The notes beneath the pieces were generated by a model. The model had not been told where the DNA came from, searched no databases, and saw nothing but the letters and a program-made list of their open reading frames with translations. From Mytilus galloprovincialis (lineage: Eukaryota > Mollusca > Bivalvia > Mytilida > Mytilidae): a stretch of DNA of 64,000 nucleotides. The stretch lies in contig NC_134838.1 of the NCBI RefSeq assembly GCF_965363235.1, positions 10,882,441 to 10,946,440 on the forward strand, given 5' to 3'. Positions within the stretch are counted from its first letter, which is position 1, and each line of letters starts with the position of its first letter. Below, piece by piece: positions 11,826 to 23,382 of this stretch. A program made the translations under genes and the position numbers.

Positions 11826-12640
11826 TATGTGGCACATTATTGCGCTCCCCTTCTTGCAGATTTGTTTTTGTATTCCTATGAAGCAGAATTTATCCAAGGG
11901 CTTGTACAGAAAGGAGAAAAGAAAGTAGCCCAGTCGTTTAATTTCACCTTTCGGTATATTGATGATGTACTGTCTCTTAATAATAAAAGATTCAGTGATC
12001 ACTTAAATTTGATATATCCAAGTGAACTTGAAATTAAAGATACTACCGACACAGATAAATCTTCTCCATATTTAGACCTTTTTCTCGAAAGGAATACTGA
12101 TGGTAGGTTGAATACCAACATTTATGACAAACGCGATAATTTCAATTTTCCTATAGTCAACTTTCATTTCTGTGTAGCAACATCCCAGCGGCACCAGCAT
12201 ATGGAGTATATGTGTCTCAATTGATACGTTACTCTAGAGCTAGCTCAAAGTACGTTGATTTTGTTGAACGAGGAATACTGCTTTATCAAAAGTTACTAAG
12301 ACATGGCTATGAATTCCATCAATTTAAGGTCATCACTCAAGAAATTTTACGGTCACCATTATGAGCTGATTGGCCATTATGACAAAAGTGTGTCAGAAAT
12401 CATATCTGATATTCTTCCTCAGTCATAATAACCTTCCATCATTACCGAACTGAACAAAGAAATAAGACGAAGGGTGCCGTATACGGTACAGGAAATGCTT
12501 ACCCTTCCGGAGCACCTGATTTCCCTCCCGGTTTATAATGGAGTTCGTGTTGTTCCTTATTCATTATTTATAACTGTTGATGTAAATGTCCTTTGTTTTT
12601 TTTAGTCTAAGTTTACTCCTTGGTTTTGATTGTTATTGTC
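11826..12640 (+). pseudogene. 5'-truncated PLE with reverse transcriptase palm and 3' end
   Basis: It starts inside the PMGTNCAPL-type motif (here HYCAPLLADLFLYSYE). It retains the catalytic block FRYIDDVLSLNN, where YIDD supplies the metal-binding aspartates, and then SPYLDLFLE and IYDKRDNFNFPIVNF. A frameshift follows, after which another frame gives NIPAAPAYGVYVSQLIRYSR and the DFVERGILLYQKLLRHGYEF block. The non-coding tail includes cttacccttccggagcacct, also seen at 63.54 kb. PLE proteins copy element RNA into the chromosome. This copy lacks the N-terminus and fingers and is frameshifted, so it is dead. Confidence 0.85.
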
Positions 12641-12859
12641 TCTTACATTGAAATGTTAAAGAAAATCATGGCCAATTAAAAATAAATAAAAGTGATTCAA
12701 ATGCACTTGTAACGTTTAGGTGAAGTAAACATGAATATCAAAACTGCTTTAATTTGTATGAGGTTGTCTACTTTTATTTGATGCTGATTGGTTTATTTTT
12801 GTTGTGACACCTACATAGTTATTTCATCCTTGTTACTAATAGCTATAACTAGGTATTGC

Positions 12860-13011
12860 TGATGGGGATTGTCAGTTTTCCAGCCGAAGGTCGATGGTTC
12901 TTTCGGCACTCCGCGGGCCGAAACCAGTAAAAACTGATCGCCGCTAAATACTTAAGTAGCAAAAAGCGCTGACCCGAAAATTGCTTCAAACACCAAAAAT
13001 TCATCATTCAT
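12860..13011 (+). mobile_element. SINE, mollusc type, 5'-truncated
   Basis: It contains a box-B-like block (ggtcgatggttc), a block agtaaaaactgatcgccgct and the ending ttcaaacaccaaaaattcat followed by a TCAT tail. I recognise this as the conserved 3' domain of widespread mollusc SINEs (MetaSINE / BivaMD type). A clear box A is not visible, so the head is missing or decayed. It is non-coding and mobilised in trans by LINE machinery in known families. Confidence 0.65.
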
Positions 13012-13990
13012 CTTTATATGATAATGTATGTATATGTAAACTGTTCAGGAAGTTTATGTGTTGTTTTTGCGAATTGCTAGAATTTCCATCTAAACAATTA
13101 ATGTAAGTAAATATAATTGCGAAAGATTCAATTTATTTACAAGAGTAACGTAGTTTGATAGAATTAAATACCTTGACCATGCATAAAAAACAACATTTCA
13201 GTGGCTAATTTTCACTTCTTTAGTCAATGCAAGATGTAGTATAAGCAACCAAGAAAACATATAAATGTTGAAATATTGAAATATCAAAGTGTCGCTCCAA
13301 CACTTTCCCTTAAAAGTATAAATGACCTTTGTATTCTGACCTTTAACATTTCTACATTTTTAACATTTGTATTTTTCAACCCAATATCGACTGCAACCAA
13401 ATTGGTTTAACAAAGACCAGCTTAAAAGCTATCTTTTTACAGATGGCAGTATTTTGGGCAACTGCATGGTTGTTATAATTGGCTGTTTGATTAACAAGAA
13501 ACGTAATTGCAGTAATCGGATTATTTCAAAAACTTCCTTAGATAAAGAATGTTGTTTGGTTTTCCGTTGAATAACAGTTGAATCACAAACAAAAATATAG
13601 GTTTTCATGCATTTTTGTCTTTTTCAAAGGAATTTCTGGAAAATGGCGCTATTCATTAAAAATCCGACATTAATATAACAAAGTGCATTTGGTAAGTTAC
13701 AATTAACATCTGTTCTAACAGATTTCAATGTGTCCATTCAAAATATTATTATTCAGAAGACAGAATATACAAAAATGCTGACATCTTGAACTTGTCTGTT
13801 CTCAAACTTTCGTTGTGATTTGACGGAAACTGCACCATACGAATTTTCGATGAACGGGCAAAAATGATAGTATATATGTTGTACTTTCGAATGGTATTTG
13901 ATTTAGCCGTTATTCAGTGTTCATCAAATTTTTTATGTTATTTCTTCATAGACAGAAAAAATATTACAGTCATTCCTTAAATACATTAAG
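13012..13990. other. Intergenic, no gene seen
   Basis: One 67-codon open frame (13367-13570) has no supporting motif or splice context. Confidence 0.4.
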
Positions 13991-13994
13991 TTTA

Positions 13995-14300
13995 GATAGC
14001 AAAGTACCCTGACACGTCTTATCGTAATGCGAAATCACACTCAGAAAAACAGTCAAATTCCGAAATAGGTCACGTTCAGTACTTTTAAAAAACACAAGAC
14101 GACGTTAATGGTAAACAACAATCTAAGATGTGGTAAACATGTCCTTAATTAGTTCAGACAGAGACATATCGTATGGATCAACCAATTCGTGATGGTGTAC
14201 ATAAAATTCACAGAGTGTCATTTTTAATCGTTCCTACTCTTAACTTTGTAGGAGTAGTTTATGCATAAGGAGCACACTCCTGTATATGAAGTCCGTATAG
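13995..14300 (-). pseudogene. 5'-truncated PLE relic, RT C-terminal and tail
   Basis: The minus strand matches the plus-strand copy at 29.93-30.25 kb. Both share the blocks gttcacactatacggacttc, atacaggagtgtgct, caccatcacgaattggttga-like sequence and the tail acgataagacgtgtcagggt-like sequence. An internal part between the two is rearranged. No catalytic motif is left. Confidence 0.65.
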
Positions 14301-14484
14301 TGTGAACACGCAATGTAACAACGATGATATTTTAAATAATCTGTCAAAGTTTGCGATTCTTTTTCATATATAATAATATATATTGGATCTGTCTGTGCTG
14401 TAGCTCAAAACTACCAATGTTCTAATAGCTATTTTACCAGCTACTACAGAAAAGATGGTTATTCAACTATCAAATATATAGAAT

Positions 14485-15068
14485 AAAGGAGTAGGTTCAG
14501 TAAGACCCCTTTTTGGCCCCAAAATATAGCAGTTTTACAAAATTGTTAAAATGTAAACTTTTAGTTATTTATTGGATAGTAGAATGCTTCTGCTACATAA
14601 ATATGGGCTGTTTTTGATAATACAATGCACATATATCGGGTACTAGCAACATTAAGTCATGCTAAATTACTGAAATCTTCACCATTCTAGCATTTTAGTT
14701 AAATTTTAGACAGTTTTCGTGTGAAACGAAAGTGGCCGCATTCGTGTTCATCCTTAATATTGAAATGTAAGTTGTATTTTATGATAATACATAACATATA
14801 TAAAGGTTGTGGATGAACACGGATGCGGCCACTTTCATTTTTGACAAAAATCATCTGAAAAGTGACATTTTTCGGCATATTTGGTAGATTTTGCATATTT
14901 GAGCTTGAATCGAGTTGTTTTTAATGACTTTATCAGTTAAAATCTTTCAACTCAATTAATTGATTCAAATGAAATAGACACTTAAGTGTTTAAAAAGTGG
15001 TCAAAATCTTTCGTAAGATAAACTTGAAATTTGAGGCCAAAATCGGTCCTTACCGGACCTACTCCTTT
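14485..15068. mobile_element. Non-autonomous DNA transposon with imperfect terminal inverted repeats
   Basis: The left end aaaggagtaggttcagtaag is complementary to the right end ccttaccggacctactcctt with a few mismatches. The inverted repeats extend about 35-40 bp. A second, internal inverted pair lies near 14725-14750 and 14808-14840 (gtggccgcattcgtgttcat against atgaacacggatgcggccac). There is no coding capacity. The target duplication is unclear and the superfamily is not assigned. Confidence 0.7.
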
Positions 15069-15254
15069 TTGCAGAAAATCAAATAAGCACAATTGATGAA
15101 ATTAAAACATCTAGTACAGATGGGTTATCCGTTAAAATACTTAAATTGGAAAACCAGCAGTTGTGACACCTATCACAAAACTAATAAAACAAATCAGTTA
15201 AAAACTCGATATATCTATAAAACTAATATAGGATAAAAAGTAATATCACAAAAA

Positions 15255-15470
15255 AAAAATGAACTCTGAGGAAAATTCAAAACGGAAAGTCCCAATCTAA
15301 TGGCAAAATCAAAGGAAGAAACACATCAAACGAACGGAAAACAACTGTAATATTTCTGACTTGGTAAAGGCATTTTCAAATGTAGAAAATGGTGGATTGA
15401 ACCGGGTTTTATAGCGCTAAACCTCTCACTTGTACGAAAGTCGCATCGGATTCCTAAGTGGTTCCATTTC
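15255..15470 (+). repeat. Dispersed repeat family R2
   Basis: It has the aaacggaaagtcccaatcta block, the gtagaaaatggtggattgaa block and the terminal gtcgcatcggattcc. Confidence 0.7.
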
Positions 15471-15806
15471 ACAAGGTAAATAGTCATCTTGTAGCTATTA
15501 CCTAGTCAGTATTAAACCTTTTGTGCGACGTTTTTTTCAATATCGCCATCTGCCCTCAAGTAGATGTTTTTCTTCATAGTTTGTTTCATCAATATGTATG
15601 CGCTTTTGGGGTAGGATACCACTGCCAGACAGCACTCCTTAAAAATTAATGATAACTGGAAAAATGATCCTGAAAACGATCATTATATTACTACTGTGTT
15701 GAAAACCTTGACTGACTCATACTTTCTGTCTTGATTTCGAAACTGAAGGAATGTAGATAAGAGGAATCGATTATGAGCTTTAAAACTGAGAAAGGAAATA
15801 CGGAAT

Positions 15807-16150
15807 ATGCTAAAGGGACAACAACCCGACAAAAAACAGGCCAAGACCACCAACATCAACATTGTCATAAAGCGAGAGGAATGGCATGCCATTAAACCAG
15901 GTTCAAACCACCAGTTTTTATTTCTTAAAATTTCCTGTAACAAATCAGGAATATGGCAGTTGTTATCAAATAGTTCGTTTCTATGTATTTTAGAGTTGGT
16001 TTTTATTGCACTTCATTGTTCCTGTTGTTCCTATGTTTTGCTCTTATAGTTGATGAGTTTCTCTTGGTTTTAGCTATAACCCGAATTTGTTTTATCTCAC
16101 TCGATTTATGACTTTTGAACACCGGTATACTACTGTTTTCTTTATTTAAT
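15807..16150 (+). repeat. PLE-related tail
   Basis: It contains ggcatgccattaaaccaggt and aggaatatggcagttgttat. It ends with actcgatttatgacttttga and a decayed tatactactgttttctttat block. Its layout matches 19.4-19.8 and 32.1-32.5 kb, so it is a 5'-truncated copy. Confidence 0.65.
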
Positions 16151-17644
16151 AGATATATATTTAAGTAAAAGAAAGCAATGTATATATAAGTTAGTATCGA
16201 TAAAAGTACCTGGATAGATATAGATATATAAAGGGGCGCAGCAAGGCTCTATATTTGAACCTGTACTATCAATGATTTTTTTTTAATAATAGATTTCTTT
16301 TTGTGTCAAGTAGAAAAGACAATTATACAGATCATAATTCTTTTTCATATTCAAATTCTTATATAGTCAATGTTGTAAATATTCTTAGAGTATATTATTT
16401 GGTTTAGTTTAAATCTTATTAAAGACCAACCCCGACTAGTCATAGTTGGAAATCATACCTTATTTCCTTTTTTTTTAGGAATTTATTAGACTTACTATGC
16501 AATATTCATTTATCCTGTAAAATTTTGACTAAAAATTCCACACTATGGTCCTATAGTGTGGAATTTTTGTGGTGATTGTTATTCTAGAAAAATAGAGAAA
16601 ATATCGGAAAATTACATAAGATTTATTTATGAAGATTTCTTAAGCACATACTAACAGCTTTTAACTAAAAAAAAAGTCTCAAGTTAAAAAATTAGAAGAA
16701 ATAAAATGATAGCTATAGATTGGGTACACAATATTGTTAATGAGAACAAAAAGCAGGTCAGTATGATCTACATTTTATGTTTCGATAATTGAAGGAAGTA
16801 AATAAATGCACCATCTTGAATTTGCTTATAGTTATTCCGCAAAATGAAAAGTAATCCCGAATTTACATCTAATGTTAAATGTACTATAAATAAGCACGTC
16901 ATATCAAGTAAATGTACTTCGAAAACATACTAGTATGCAGCGTAATTAAATTATTAAATTCAAATGGAGATCTTGTTTACAGTTGTAGTCCAATTACCAA
17001 AAATATCATTATTTTCTCTTTTCACTTGCTGAATAATAAGGAATTTTCTAAATTCGCATGGACTTAATATACATCCCACCAGAAGGCATCATTTGGGTAC
17101 TAGTCGATAGAACACTAATATAACAGCTGAATAAAGAAAAAGACAACTTCAAGCTGTATGTGAATAAAGTGATTTTTTTTATGTTTAATATTTTTTTAAA
17201 ATCATAAATCATAATAACTAAAACGTTATGTTTAAAAAGCCTAAATCTCCTGTAGAAAAAGCGCAAATGATCCATCAAAAGAGCAAACTTCCAGCGCCGG
17301 TTAATTATGTATTCAAAATAATTATGGATTAATTCGATGTATTTGTTGTTAAAAAACAGATGAAATATAAAGTTATTGTAAATAAAAGAAATCAATTTGG
17401 GTCTTTTTTTTTCGATAGAATCAGTGCTTTGATTAATTAACAATTTTGTCATATTTATGTTATCGGTGATTCACTTGAAGCAATATGTAAAAATTTCAAA
17501 GGTTAACTTGAGAAAAAATACAAAATAATCTTAACTGTTAAAAAAGACTATGATATGTGTACGGGTTTTTTTTTTTTGGCATCTTAATGAGTTCAAACTT
17601 CTTCCGCTTCATTTTTAAACCCATATCTCGAATTTGACTAACAC
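16151..17644. other. AT-rich intergenic, one unsupported 134-codon open frame
   Basis: A short perfect hairpin lies at about 16530-16568, with the arm attccacacta and its complement. The minus-strand open frame 17048-17452 encodes a Phe/Ile/Asn/Lys-rich sequence typical of AT-rich non-coding DNA. No domain was recognised. Confidence 0.4.
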
Positions 17645-18250
17645 AGTCATCTCAGTACCAGAATCTATGACAAACGAGACGATTTTAATTTTAAAATAAT
17701 AAATTTCCTTCACCTTAGTAGCAATATACCAACTTCACCTGCATATGGGATATATATTTCCCAATTGATTCGATATTCAAGAGATTGCAGCTCCTACTCA
17801 GACTTTGTAAAACGTCATCAGTGTCTGAGTAGAAAGTTGATGAACCAGGGGTAAGTCTCGTCCTTTATAAAAAAGTTCATCGGAAGGTACCAAGACCTTG
17901 TTGATAAATATTCCGTATCAACTTCACAAATAATACATGATGGTCTTGCTGTATAGATTCTGCGTACTGATGTTGTTTATCATCTTAACAACGTGTTTTA
18001 TTGTTCTTTCATTTGTTTTTGTTCAATTAATAATATTACTTTTTCAGTTGGATTGTTTTATGTAATATTTGACGTGGCTCGGTACTTATACATCACGTCA
18101 ATGTGTTTGTATTGTCTTTCATTTTTTTTGTGGTGTGTTTTGTATATGCAACTTTTTGTGTTTCTTTGGTTCTTATAACGTGACTCTGTACTTTATAAGA
18201 TCCCGTCAGTATGATATTGTTCTATTTCATGTCATTATGATATACTTCTA
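17645..18250 (+). pseudogene. 5'-truncated PLE, RT C-terminus and 3' tail
   Basis: It starts in the RIYDKRDDFNF block (in DNA, ctatgacaaacgagacgatt). It continues with NIPTSPAYGIYISQLIRYSRDC and the DF..RHQCLSRKLMNQG block. The frame is lost around ccaggggtaagtctcg, and later blocks are in other frames. The tail has the gacgtggctcggtacttata and tataagatcccgtcagtatg motifs, which also occur at 56.4 and 58.3 kb. The YxDD region is missing. Confidence 0.75.
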
Positions 18251-19199
18251 TTATGAATTACAAAATGCGTTGAACTATAAACGTCAAAATCATTCATTCG
18301 CGTAGTGGAATTAGCTATTTGTGGAGTCTTATAAATTCAATATATAACTTTTGGACTATTTTAAATCTCGATCTATTTCTGAAATTTATTCTTACATACT
18401 TTTAATTTTTTAACCCTGTATGCTAACATTGCCTATGTGAAATTTTAAAATTGTTTTTTCAGTACATTAAACGACAAATATATGTTACGTATAAATTTTC
18501 TGACGTCAGACACGCAAATACACTTATGTGCAGCATAGGTGACTTTATGGTACAAATAAAGACTGTAATTTTTTATTGTATTCAGTCTTGTGTTATCATG
18601 TTTTGTAATTTTTAGAAATATGTAAAAAATAGTTAAGTTGGGACATATGTGATTATCTGACTTGAAACTCTTTGGAATTCTCTAATTGAAAGGGGGCGCT
18701 ACTTCAAGCACATGTTTTAATATCCAGCCTCTTTTCCAAATTGCTGCCGAAGGAGAAACAAGTACAGAAATTTGGTGACATTCAATTTCATAAAATATTT
18801 TTATCCCCTCCCCCTTCCCCTTCTTCCACCTTGTAAAGAGGTTCGTTAATGGTGGATTTGAATGAGGACAATTAGAGCGGTATCTACTCCCAAAAGTTGC
18901 GATGTTACACTATTATTAACAAATTTATAGTCAAGGGGAGATAACTCTAAATTAATTGACTTTTCAAAAAATTCAATTTCAATAATTGATGACATTTGTC
19001 TTTTTATTATTACATAATATACTCATTGGTTCAGACTGTGATGAAAGTATTGTATATTTAAATTCATAATTGGTACTTATAATTGTAGTGTATGCAAATT
19101 TTATACATGTATCTTTTGATATGATTGATTCTGAAACATAAACTGTCACATCTGTGGCCTGCATCATCATAATATGTGTTAGTTGTTATTTCACATTTA
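18251..19199. other. AT-rich intergenic, no gene seen
   Basis: It holds short C-rich and GGGGAGATAACTC-type stretches but no exon-like sequence. Confidence 0.4.
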
Positions 19200-19810
19200 G
19201 CGGACCATAAATCAATGAATGTGTTGTAGATAGATGTTTTTGTGTTTGTTAAATTGTTCCTTTTAAAATTGTTACACGATGATGACTGCTGTTCCCATAT
19301 TTTGGCTATTTTACCAATTTATTTATATTGTAATCCTGTGTTGTCATTTTGATGTTATATTTCACATGGCCATAAAGTGCGAGGTTTGGCATGCCACAAA
19401 ACCAGGTTCAACCCACCATTTTTTCCTTTAAAAATGCCCTGTACCAAGTCGGGAATATGGCCATTGTTATATTATAGTTCGTTTCTGTGTGTATTACATT
19501 ATAACGTTGTGTCGTTTGTTTTCTCTTATTTTTGAGTGTAAATTCACATTGCGATAAGACGTGTCACGGTACTTGTCTATCCCAAATTCATGTATTTGGT
19601 TTTGATGTTATATATATATGTTATATTTGTTATTCTCGTGGGATTTTGTCTATGTGTGTTACATTTTAGTGTTATGTCGTTGTTCTCCTCTTATATTAAA
19701 TGCGTTTCCCTCGGTTTTAGTTTGTTACCCCTGATTTTGTTTTTTGTCCATGGATTTATGATTTTTGAACAGCGGTATACTACTGTTGCCTTTATTTATT
19801 TATTGCCTCT
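19200..19810 (+). repeat. PLE-type 3' tail, long copy
   Basis: It opens with a block also found near 56.6 kb (gatgactgctgttcccatat). The ggtttggcatgccacaaaac, ccctgtaccaagtcgggaat and gataagacgtgtcacggtac blocks follow, then the terminal agcggtatactactgttgcc. It is collinear with 32.0-32.5 kb but lacks the hammerhead-like head. The open frame 19590-19820 is a tail artefact. Confidence 0.7.
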
Positions 19811-19824
19811 GTTTAATTAACGCA

Positions 19825-20065
19825 TCATTGTAAATATAACGGAATTTGACGAAACTATCATCAAAGTGACAGGATTAGCGCTATAGAACCAGGTTTAATC
19901 CACCATTTTCTACATTTGAAAATGCCTGTACCAAGTCAGGAATATGACAGTTCTTGTCCATTTGTTTTTGATGCGTTTTGTATTTTAATTTTGCCATGTG
20001 ATTATGGACTTTCCGAATTGATTTCCCTCTAATTTCAGTGTTTTTGTGATTTGACTTTTTTCATT
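19825..20065 (-). repeat. Dispersed repeat family R2, inverted copy
   Basis: It is the reverse complement of the family. The ccaccattttctacatttga and gcctgtaccaagtcaggaat blocks are visible. Confidence 0.65.
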
Positions 20066-20567
20066 AAGATGCAAAAACAGTTATACATTTCATTGTCTTT
20101 TTTAATAGTTGATTTTATTTGTATATTTAGATATATGATATATATTTGTGTAAAATACAGAAAGATCTCTTTTTAATTAGAAATCTTTAAACGGATACTA
20201 TGAAAATCGTATAAATGACACAGATATGATTTTTTTTTCATATCAATGAATCCCAGTATGTTTCTATAGCAAAAAGTCATTTATTTATATTAACAGTCAT
20301 ACGTCTCTGATATTAATAATCCGACTAAATTTTTCATATTAAAAATTTATGTTCTTTCAAATTAGGTTTTTGGCTTATAACTCAAAAACCGAAGCATTTA
20401 GAGAAAATCTGACAGGGTTAAATTGTCTATCAGGTCAAGATCTATCTGCCCTGATATTTTCACATGGATCGGACAACCCGTTGTTAGGTTACTGCCCTGA
20501 GTTGGTAATTTTAAGGAAATTTTGCCGTTTTTTGTTATTATCTTGAATATTATTATAGATAGAGATA

Positions 20568-21383
20568 AAAAATATAAAACAACACGTTTAATAATTTATT
20601 GCGTCCGAAGCGCTTTTCTGGATTTACCTTCATCAGGAACGCTCAAAGCCAAACATTTGAAATCCGAAGATGTATAAGTACCGAAAATCGTTGAAGAGCT
20701 ATATGTTAAAAATACCTAAAATAAATAGCCAAATTCATCTAAAGCCAACTTTGCCTGAGGGAGTTGAAACCTTAGTTTCATAATAATTTCAAAATTTATA
20801 AACGGACAATTTTAGTAAAGTTTGTTTAATCATATCAGTACCGAAGCACTGACTACTGAGCTGATGATACCCTCGGGGACTGATAGTCCACCAGCAGAGG
20901 TATCGACCCAGTGATGTAAAAATATAAAACAACACGTTTAATAATTTATTGCGTCCGAAGCGCTTTTCTGGATTTACCTTCATCAGGAACGCTCAAAGCC
21001 AAACATTTGAAATCCGAAGATGTATAAGTACCGAAAATCGTTGAAGAGCGATATGTTAAAAATACCTAAAATAAATAGCCAAATTCATCTAAAGCCAACT
21101 TTGCCTGAGGGAGTTGAAACCTTAGTTTCATAAAAATTTCAAAATTTATAAACGGACAATTTTAGTAAAGTTTGTTTAATCATGTCAGTACCGAAGCACT
21201 GACTACTGAGCTGATGATACCCTCGGGGACTGATAGTCTACCAGCAGAGGTATCGACCCAGTGATGTAAAAATATAAAACAACACGTTTAATAATTTATT
21301 GCGTCCGAAGCGCTTTTCTGGATTTACCTTCATCAGGAACGCTCAAAGCCAAACATTTGAAATCCGAAGATGTATAAGTACCG
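20568..21383 (-). repeat. 350-bp tandem array (2.3 units), second retrozyme-like family
   Basis: The marker aacacgtttaataatttatt recurs at 20581, 20931 and 21281, giving a period of exactly 350 bp twice. The third unit is cut off at about 21383. Units are nearly identical. Each has a minus-strand segment CTGATGA...GAAAAGCG...CGC (20601-20644, 20951-20994, 21301-21344), plus the gactactgagctgatgatac and ccaccagcagaggtatcgac segments shared with the 368-bp family. The array is flanked by gataaa on both sides (20564-20569 and 21384-21389 approximately), a likely target-site duplication. The host sequence on either side is Helitron-like. Confidence 0.85.
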
Positions 21384-21726
21384 ATAAACTGTAAACAGCA
21401 ATAATGTTCAGCAAAACAAGATCTACAAATACATTTCATGATCAAAATAGTCAATTGACCCCTTAAGGAGTTATTGCCCTTTATAGTTATTTTTAGCATT
21501 TTTCATAAATTTTTGTAAATATTTAGAAAATATTTTCCACTGTAATTACTGGGCCAAGTTCATTATAGATAGAGATAATTGTAGCAACAAGAATGTTCAG
21601 TAAAGTAAGATCTACAAACACATCACCATCACCAAAACACAATTATGTCATGAATTTATCTGTGTCCATTGTTTAATATGCACATAGACCAAGGTGAGCG
21701 ACACAGGCTCTTGAGAGCCTCTAGTT
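21384..21726 (+). mobile_element. Helitron-like element, 3' end
   Basis: It has repeated ttcag.aaa..aagatctacaaa blocks (near 21402 and 21592) and ends with the hairpin aggctcttgagagcct followed by CTAG and a T-run. A 3' hairpin followed by CTRR is the usual Helitron terminus. The same terminus, in reverse, bounds the element at 39.2 kb. The sequence left of the 350-bp array (attatagatagagata at 20552) recurs at 21562, so the array sits inside this element. Confidence 0.55.
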
Positions 21727-23086
21727 TTTTTTCAAATTAAAGAAAATGATATGATTCTTTAATATCAATAAATGATTTTTTTTAATACTAAAAACATAGG
21801 GAATACATTTCTGAACAGCTTGCCATACTTTCTTTATTTTGAATCATAAATATTGTAGGTGTAGCCTTTTCATCAAAATTTGGGTTTTTAATGTAAAATT
21901 AGAATAATAGGTGAAAAAGCCTTTGTGAGACCTCGAAATTGAAGGTATTATCCTTTTCTTTTATTAAGTTATTGTTAATCAATAAAAAAAATCACTAAAC
22001 AAATAATCGTGCTTTGGTACTAGCTGTTATCAAAGGGAGACAATTCAATCTCAATCTCAATGTGTTTAAATCCAAGGAAAAATAAATCTTGTTACACGTG
22101 GCGATAGCTCATCAACTATAGTCTATTTTTAAAACATCTTCTAGATATGTATTTTGCTTATCCATGTTTTATAATTAATTCCTCATTTTGGGCTCGCAAA
22201 GTAAACTTTAGTAGAAACCCTGAATATGTATTTGCTTTGTAATCTTTGTGGTTTTGTGAAAAGATAGTTTGTATTGTGTGCGTTGAGGACATGTAGTTGA
22301 TAGTTAAAAACAGGATGTGTGAAAAAATGGCCATTATTTCAAGGCAAACAAATCTGACTCGTAATTTTTGCATGTAGGAAAGAAATCAGGTGGTATAATA
22401 TAATTTGTCGCCGAATGATGGGTTGTTAATGGGTGCGAGTCATTGTGACACTGATAAGGGGGTGGACATAATTATGGGAACTATGGAATCAAAGCACTAT
22501 AGAAATGAGAATTTGATGGATGAAAGGTTGAGACAGGGTGTTTTTAATAGTGAGAAAAGTGTCGTTAAAACAGGGATAATGCATGTTGATGAAAAAAAAG
22601 GAGTGCAGAGGAACAGAATATGTAGTGAAGTAGGAGTTTAGGGAGGGAACTGGGAATTCCCCTGTCCACCAAATAATTGAAAGCCATTAAAGAAATAAGG
22701 GAGCGGGGGTCTGACATGTATGTATACGTAAAAGGATCAATTATGCAGGGAATGCAGACCACAGATTGGTCTTATTTGACAACTGATAAATAGGAAGACG
22801 AAGGTAATAGTGCTATCTAAATTAAAAAAAAAATGAAACCAATATATGATTCAATCAGTATATTTTTGATTATGTAGACCAACAGTAGAGAAATGTAGCT
22901 TTGCATGACCATATTACTTAAAAATGCATCCAGTAGTACACAGCTACCCTTGGTGGCACTGAACTTCAGCCCACAAACATCTCAATCAGTTAGAGATGTC
23001 AACAAACCATGTATAGCTTTAGCCTAGGCAGCCCTGTATAGCGCTATAGACTGCTTTCAATCAACAATATTCTTCCAAACAACTTA
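21727..23086. other. Intergenic with one unexplained open frame
   Basis: The plus-strand frame 22405-22641 (78 codons, first codon TTG) is purine-rich and less AT-rich than its surroundings, and it ends cleanly. No motif is recognisable. It may be a fragment of a mobile-element ORF or chance. Confidence 0.3.
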
Positions 23087-23382
23087 GGGAGCTACCATTT
23101 GATTTTTATGGGGGGGGGGGGGGGGGGGGGGGGGCTAGGATGAAATTTGAAAAAAATAGGCAGGACAGGAGTTTTGAGTAAAAAAAAAGGCAGGATGAGA
23201 CACTTGCAAAAAAAAAAGTCAGGACGACAATTAACGTAAGAAAAAGTCAGGATAAACTAAAAAAAAAAGGCAGGACCGAACAGAGTAAAAAATAAAAAGG
23301 CAGGACAGAGATTACAGCTAAAAAAAATGCAGGACAAAATTTTTCATCCTAGCCCCCCCATAAAAATCAAATGGTAGCTCCC
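23087..23382. mobile_element. 296-bp MITE with TTA target duplication and G-run
   Basis: The inverted ends gggagctaccatttgatttt and aaaatcaaatggtagctccc continue through atgggg...ctaggatgaaa and its complement, about 45 bp in all. TTA flanks both sides (23084-23086 and 23383-23385), consistent with a PIF/Harbinger-type insertion. The left arm holds a run of about 24 G, expanded relative to the C-run in the right arm. The interior has about six degenerate units of A-run plus ggcaggac. It is non-coding. Confidence 0.85.

Noticed and set aside
17048..17452. 134-codon open frame on the minus strand
   Set aside because: Its composition (Phe, Ile, Asn, Lys) is what AT-rich non-coding DNA gives. 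No motif, splice site or homolog in the window supports it.
22405..22641. 78-codon open frame as a gene
   Set aside because: The first codon is TTG, no motif is present and no flanking exon was found. It is kept only as an unexplained compositional patch.
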